64,000 nucleotides of DNA, taken from Parus major. Taxonomy: Eukaryota > Chordata > Aves > Passeriformes > Paridae. The translations under genes were made by a program, and so were the position numbers. Of this stretch, positions 57,969-64,000 are shown piece after piece. The notes beneath the pieces were generated by a model. It searched no databases. It saw nothing but the letters and a program-made list of their open reading frames with translations, and was not told the DNA's origin. The DNA lies in assembly GCF_001522545.3 (NCBI RefSeq), contig NC_031770.1, positions 26,193,134 to 26,257,133 on the forward strand. Reading direction: 5' to 3'. Numbering within the stretch: position 1 is the stretch's first letter; every line of letters begins with the position of its first letter.

Positions 57969-60900
57969 TTTTGATTTAATAATTTTATAAAAATACAGTT
58001 CACTAATTATTGTTTTCTAGATACTGATGAGGGTGAGCAAGGGGTTGTTTATATATTCTGTTCTTCAATATGCTGAAAAGTTTTGCTGCTTCAGGGACAG
58101 AACACTCCAGTTTAAAATTTAATTATAAATAAATAAGTTTAAAAACCTGAAGTTACAAAAGTAAATATGATTATGCTTCTCTTTGACACACAGAGTAAAC
58201 TCAGTTAAATAATAGTGGAAACAAAACCAGCCTGTTTATTTTTATAAAACCTCAAACTTTAAAGCATTTGTTCTCCAGAAAGGATGGAGTATCTGTCAGA
58301 AGTCTTACATGCTACTATAGGTTTGGTTTTTTTTCAGAAATTCAGCAAATACCTGTTACAGGTGGTCTTGTAAATTTTTTTGTTGCAATCCTGTTTGCAT
58401 TATCCAAAGAGAATGCATTATTCATGCATTATTTTAGGAAAGGCATTTTGCCCTAACTTTGCATATGTGGTGAAAAAAAAAAAATCCTGAAAGGAATTTC
58501 CAGTGTCTTCTTGAAGTGTTATGCAACTGACATCACTCCGTTGTTTGTAAATACCATTGCCATTTTCATAGCGGACTTGTAATCTCACCAATGCACCAGC
58601 AATTTCTGCTTATTTTCTTAGTATAAAAGACCACTGAACCTAGTTTAAAACCTGCTGTTGTTTACAGATGGGATTTTCGACAGGTAAGAAACATAAGACT
58701 CTATAGATATTCTTCATTTTTACTTGCTGCTTATCAAAACCTGTGATTATTTTTGCAAGTTTGCAAAAATGAAAAATGTATATGTTCTCCATAGTCAGCC
58801 TTGATATCGAGAAAAGAGTGCTGAAAACTCAATCTTTAAAGGGACATACTAAAAACAAAGTACACATTCCTTACATTGTTCTTATTTGCATGGAACAATA
58901 AATTGATGCTACAGAAGTTGAAGCTGGAATTGTGATCTGATCAAGAACTCATAAAATTAATTTTGCTTTTGATTAGGCTCACAAAGATGAAAGCAAGATA
59001 CTGTATGATGGCACTATATAGATTTTAACAGTGTCCTGTAACATTTTACTGATGCAGTGTGTCACCTGATGAGAATGTTTCTGGAAAGAATAGTGAAAAT
59101 GTACTCAGCCTGTATTTGGCAGACAAGTGTAAGTCTGAAAACTTTTCTCAGGATATTGCCCAAGTTGTGTGGTGTGGGGGAATTGAGTTTTGTTTGTATG
59201 TTTTAGTGATGACCTTTAATTCGATAAAGCTGAAAAAGTGAAATTAACTATTGAGGGGTGAAATTAGAAAGCAAACAATTTGGCTCTGTCTGTACAGAAA
59301 TGAGACACATTTTATTCCAGGCTGTTGGAATACCAACCAATTAATAGTGCAGCCTAATGATACATGCACACTGATCTGAGGCTGGGTTGCTGCTGGAGGA
59401 TGAGGATGTCTTGCCCTCTGCTCCCCCTTGCTGGGTCTGTCAAGTCTTTCCATTATATCTGATTCCAGTAAGCCCTTGTATGGATGAGTTGAGTCTGTTT
59501 TCTCCTAGAGCTGAAAACTGAAGTAGTAAAAAATAATCTGTGTATCATTAAGGAATTCTGACCTGCCTGATATTTTCTGGTGCCTGTGAGGCAGCAAACA
59601 TGGAAGAGCCTGTCACTTTCCTCAGTGGCAGTTCACTGCTGGGACAGTAAGCCAGCTGAGAAATCCCATGTAGTCCTGCCTATCCAGACAGCAATGGATT
59701 TTCTTCTTAAAGGAATAAAAATAAAATTTGAACCACAGGTTTTTCACAGTGGTGTTTTATGCTGGTAATCACCTTAGAAGTGATCCTAAACTCTTTATTC
59801 TCATGATTGCTATTAAGTTGCTCATGAGAATGGAAAACAAGATTCATGGGTCAGTTTTGATCCTTTTAAAGATAGCGGTCATATTTCCCTGACTTCAGAA
59901 GGGTCAGAAACATTAGCCTTCTTATTTTTGTTGTGTCCAGAAAGAAGTATGTGTTGCAGATGCAGAGTGTCATTTTGTCATCTGTTAGAAATTCAGCTTT
60001 TGGCACTGCAACTATGTGAGCAGCATGTGCAGTTGCTGTTTTGTTTCTGGGTTTTGGTGGATTTTTTTGTTTTGTTTGTTGGTCTAGTGTTGTAGTTAAT
60101 GAAGCCTCAATAGTAGCTGTTACACATAAATTGATTAGAGTCTTAAGGTGACATGCTGTCATTTTCCATGTCTATCTTTGGAAGTAATTGTTTCACTTCT
60201 GCACAGCATTAGATATTGTGGATTAGACAGTATGTTACCTATGCAGCAGAGGGTTTATGATGGTTGATCCCAAATGGAATGTAAAATATCTGAACATGCA
60301 TATTTAAAGGACAGAAAAAAACCTGGCTGGTAGGTTTCTATGTTTCAAATGCAGCATTTAATTTGAAGAACAGCTAGAGATTGCAGAGCATTTTTAGAAT
60401 ACACTAGTTCGCACTCTCCAGACACATCCTCGTGTCATCACATCAGACCTTCAGTAAATTGCACATCCTGTGTGTTCTCTTTTCTTCAATTTTTCCTGAA
60501 CTTTCTGAGCTATCCCCTGTGACTGCCTGTCACTATCTTCTCGGAGGGCTGTGAGCGTTCTAGGCAGATCAGCCCTGCTCTCTGACCACTGCATCACTTC
60601 CAAGTGTATGGCTGCTGGTTTGAAGTCTGCAGTCTTGACATCCTGTGTTTGAACAAGACCTGGCCCAGTCAGATAGATACAAGTCTTAACCTGCTGGCTA
60701 CACTAACTTGGTGCCTTACTCACTGTTACAGTAGTTTGTGGGATGAAATGGGTAAAACAGGAAAGTTGAATAGACAAAGTAATTTGAAAGGCATGAACAG
60801 GGGAGTTTACCAGGCTGTTTTGACTATGTATCATGAGGTTGTATTTGTACACACTCTTGACAATATTTTGAAACAGTTTCTGCTTCCTGTTGGAAATCAG

Positions 60901-61171
60901 AAAAGAAGATTTGGGACACTTTGTTTCAGGAGACAGAAACAGGTTCATCTGTTTTTCTGGCCAAACCATGTCTATGAAACATTTGCAGCAACATGTTTGT
61001 ATATTCATGCACCCAAAGCACATACACTTTTTCTAGAATATATTTATGTCCTGGTAGTTCAGTGTTCATCTAGCTTCACCTTTGTACATATTAGTTATTT
61101 CCGTAAACCTTTTTTAATAAGTCTGCTATAATTTTAAAATTAGCAGCTACTTCAGGTAGTTTGCCCTTCTA

Positions 61172-61191
61172 TTTTTTTATTTTTTTTTTTT
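61172..61191. repeat. T-rich tract
   Basis: ATTTTTTTATTTTTTTTTTT run; followed 50 bp later by a mixed TA/TG microsatellite. Confidence 0.8.
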
Positions 61192-61238
61192 ACTTTCCCC
61201 AAAAGCTTGATTTTTCTTCTTAAGCTGATTAGAATTTC

Positions 61239-61262
61239 CATATATATGTGTGTGTGTGTATA
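61239..61262. repeat. TA/TG microsatellite
   Basis: About four TA units followed by about six TG units. Confidence 0.85.
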
Positions 61263-63109
61263 TTTCTTAAATTAAAACTATTAAAACTAGATTGACATTA
61301 CAGATGAAAGTTAAATCCACTGCAATTATTTTAAAGTTGGGTTCTACTTAAATTCATTAATATGTACTAATATAAGAGGGTTTTTTTTTAACATTTCAGT
61401 TTAACCAAATACTAGAGAAGTAGTTCAAATCCCACATAAAAATGCTTTGGACTGAGAAAAACCCCACTAAATCTCTTTGGCACTGGGAAGAAGAATGCTC
61501 AGTGTTGAAGGCTTATGGCTTATGATGTATGGAAATGCTGGTCATCATGTAGAAAGGGGAGAATGACTGCAGGTGTCCATGGGATTTCTTTTCCATGTTA
61601 CAGCACTGAAAGATTTTTAACACAGAGAGAAATTATCTGTGTGAAGAGGAAAATGGAGAGTATGTTATATCTGTGAGCGGTTCATTTCAGCAGAAAGGCT
61701 CCTTACCTTTTGCTGGAAACCAACACTATGCATGCTGGAGGCTAGGTGACCTCAGTTTTCTTCCAATTTTCAAACCACAGTCTTTTAGCTTCCTGTTTCC
61801 AGCACTCAGTATGTTAAAGTAAATATTAAGCTCTGTCTTCAGACAACTTTCAGGAATTATGAAACTATTGATTCGCATGAATTCAGTGTGGATGAGGTAT
61901 TGTGTATGTCAAAGTTATCTCTGTAAGAAATTCTTACGAAGTTTTTTTCCCCCTAAGGATTCCTGTAAATTGCTTAGATCTATGTTCTTCCATGTAATTA
62001 CTTTAAATCTAGATACACCACAGGCATTTTGATTCAGGCTTGCTAACAGAAATGTTTGGTTTTGGGTTTTTTTTATCCATTTTTGGTTTTCCTTAATGTA
62101 TACATCAGTATTTTTGTTGATCCCTATTAAAGGTGCTTGTTAACAGCAAAATTTTGTTGTACATGTTGAACTGAGTGTGGTTTAAATAAAAAAAAAACTA
62201 GGTTTGCACTTTTAATGACCCAAACTTTCATTCATCATAGAATTCTGTGCTTAATCTGTTCTAGGATCTCTGCCATAATCTTATCGCTTTAATTATAGTC
62301 CCCAGAAATGCAAAAAATGTTATATAACTCTTTCTAAACTTGTTTGGACTTCTTATAGACATGCTTATGTAGCAGGAAAAACATTATGCAGTTCAACTGT
62401 GGCATCAGGGAAAAGTCATGCAAGCAACAATTAGGATCTGATTTTCTAAAAGGAAACTTGCAGAGATACTCTGTTAACAACAAATACACAAAGAATAGTT
62501 TCAGTATAGTTCTCTGAAAAATACAGACTTCCAGCAACTGGAGTTGAGTAAATTTCACTTTGTCAAATTGAAGTTATTATAAACTTTTTGTTTTTTTCTT
62601 ATGTGGTCAGGGTCTAACAGAGAAACGTGTGTGCCATAAAACGATTTGCATCATTCTCTATCTGTAATTTAGAAAATTGTCAGTTCACTGTTTTCCTATA
62701 GAGCTAAAAAACATTTGAGTTTATGCATGTTGTAAAAATCTATGTGTGCAGGTGTTACTCAGCTAGAGGCAGAATTGCTTTCTTTCTTTTCACACTGTAA
62801 AGGGTGTTTGAATTTCCTTTTTTGGGATCCCTGAAAGAAAGAAAAGTTTGTCATTAATGTTGTCATAATGCAAAAGGCAAGAAAAATAGGAGGAACTGTT
62901 CTTTATTTTTAACAAATTCTTCTTGTGTGCGTATTAAAGGTCTATAAGGACACTTTTGTAAGAACTACTGCCCTTTGGAATTGTTCATTAACACTATTTG
63001 TAAGTTCCCTTGTTGATTAGCATGTTTTTTCTGTCTTCAGACTCAACTTTATTTTAAATCTGTATTATTTTAATACTTTGGGGTTTTTTTTAATGTGATC
63101 AGATATAAA

Positions 63110-63165
63110 ATCATAGCAAAATTTAGGCTTAGAAGGAGCTGTTTCACCCATCTTGCATTCATGTG
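63110..63165 (-). mobile_element. Possible CR1 3'-end remnant, minus strand
   Basis: AAATCATAGCAAAATTTAGG followed by CTTAGAAGGAGCTGTTTCACCC resembles the start of minus-strand CR1 ends ('aatcatagaat..ttagg.ttggaag'). Highly diverged. Confidence 0.3.
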
Positions 63166-64000
63166 CAGAACACACACAAGCACATATACACTGAAAAGCA
63201 GTGACTGGTCAGCTTGATCTGTCTGCCCAGAGCCACAAAATCTCTCGCTTTGATAGCACCAGCAAATCATAATGTGGGAATAAGTCAGGGCATTTGCAAA
63301 ACTCTTTTGTTGGGAGCATAATAAAAACAGGTTGGCCTTAAGAGGTATGTTAAAGTCTTCTAAGAAATCCCATCATGTATCAGAAACATGCCTGCTGCTG
63401 AATAATTTCACATAAATGGTACCTGTAGATATTTGTGTTAACAGAAATATCACAGACAAGAGTGTCAAAATGAAACACATGTATAAGCATTTTTACTGGT
63501 GTTCAGGCCATCAGAACTATTGAAAAATATGGCATGTGTTGGACCAGATCAGTTATTCTTGCCGAATAACACATGTGTTTTACAACCTGAGAAGTAGTCT
63601 GGACTTGAAAGAATCTAAATGTCAGAGCTGCCATTAAGCCACCACACTGTCACATTAATCTGTAACTCTTGTAAAATATATTATGTGAATATGAACTCCG
63701 CATTTATAATGTACAGGACACAAAACTTGTTGATATTTAGGAACAGCCTCCTTGAATGGGTATATTGGTTATTTTAGTAGATATCCAGACTTCCAGTCCT
63801 TGTGTGTTTCATCTTTGAAGTTTCTGGATTATAGTCAAGAATAATCTGGGCATTTTGAGGGGTATGTCACGTTTTCATTTTGATAATGGAAACTGCTTGT
63901 GTAACTTCGTAACTTTGATGGTTGCTACATCAGAGTTTTATTGAAGATCACAGTAACAGAAAACCATTGTTTTATTTCCCCTTTATGAGAGCTTTAAAAG

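Overview
This window is vertebrate, most likely avian, genomic DNA: AT-rich, mostly intronic, with short exons bounded by GT-AG splice sites. The bird assignment rests on degenerate 3'-end fragments of CR1 LINEs (clearest near 30.3-30.65 kb) and two fragments of a GC-rich LTR family that I recognise from bird genomes. No prokaryotic gene organisation is present.

The only gene I can support is PRKCE (protein kinase C epsilon), on the + strand. It runs off both ends of the window. Eight coding exons (33388-33547, 34702-34736, 36231-36316, 37998-38130, 40972-41114, 42284-42380, 43882-44096, 45323-45496) join in one continuous frame of 1,043 nt. In order they encode the pseudosubstrate, the C1A zinc finger (over three exons), the actin-binding LKKQET linker, C1B (two exons), the V3 hinge with its phosphorylation and 14-3-3 docking serines (two exons), and the start of the kinase N-lobe (glycine loop, catalytic lysine, alpha-C glutamate). 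The C2 domain lies upstream of the window; the rest of the kinase domain lies downstream.

Region by region: 1-33387 is a large intron with a minus-strand LTR fragment (about 3.0-3.4 kb), a plus-strand internally deleted LTR (about 20.74-21.56 kb), CR1 fragments (9.4, 29.9, 30.3 kb), microsatellites and a perfect 23-bp hairpin at 443-496. 33388-45496 holds the exons and introns of 1.2-2.8 kb, one carrying a 74-bp tandem duplication. 45497-64000 is the beginning of another long intron with CR1 fragments at 55.5 and 57.9 kb and no further recognisable exon.

The most interesting observation is a possible unannotated alternative exon in the V3 intron (about 43225-43530). It has an AG acceptor in the correct phase, 69 open codons, a stop, then a strong GTAAGTG donor, and would give a PKC-epsilon truncated to its regulatory half. 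I saw no sign of a new multi-gene system; this looks like an ordinary intron-rich stretch of a conserved kinase gene.
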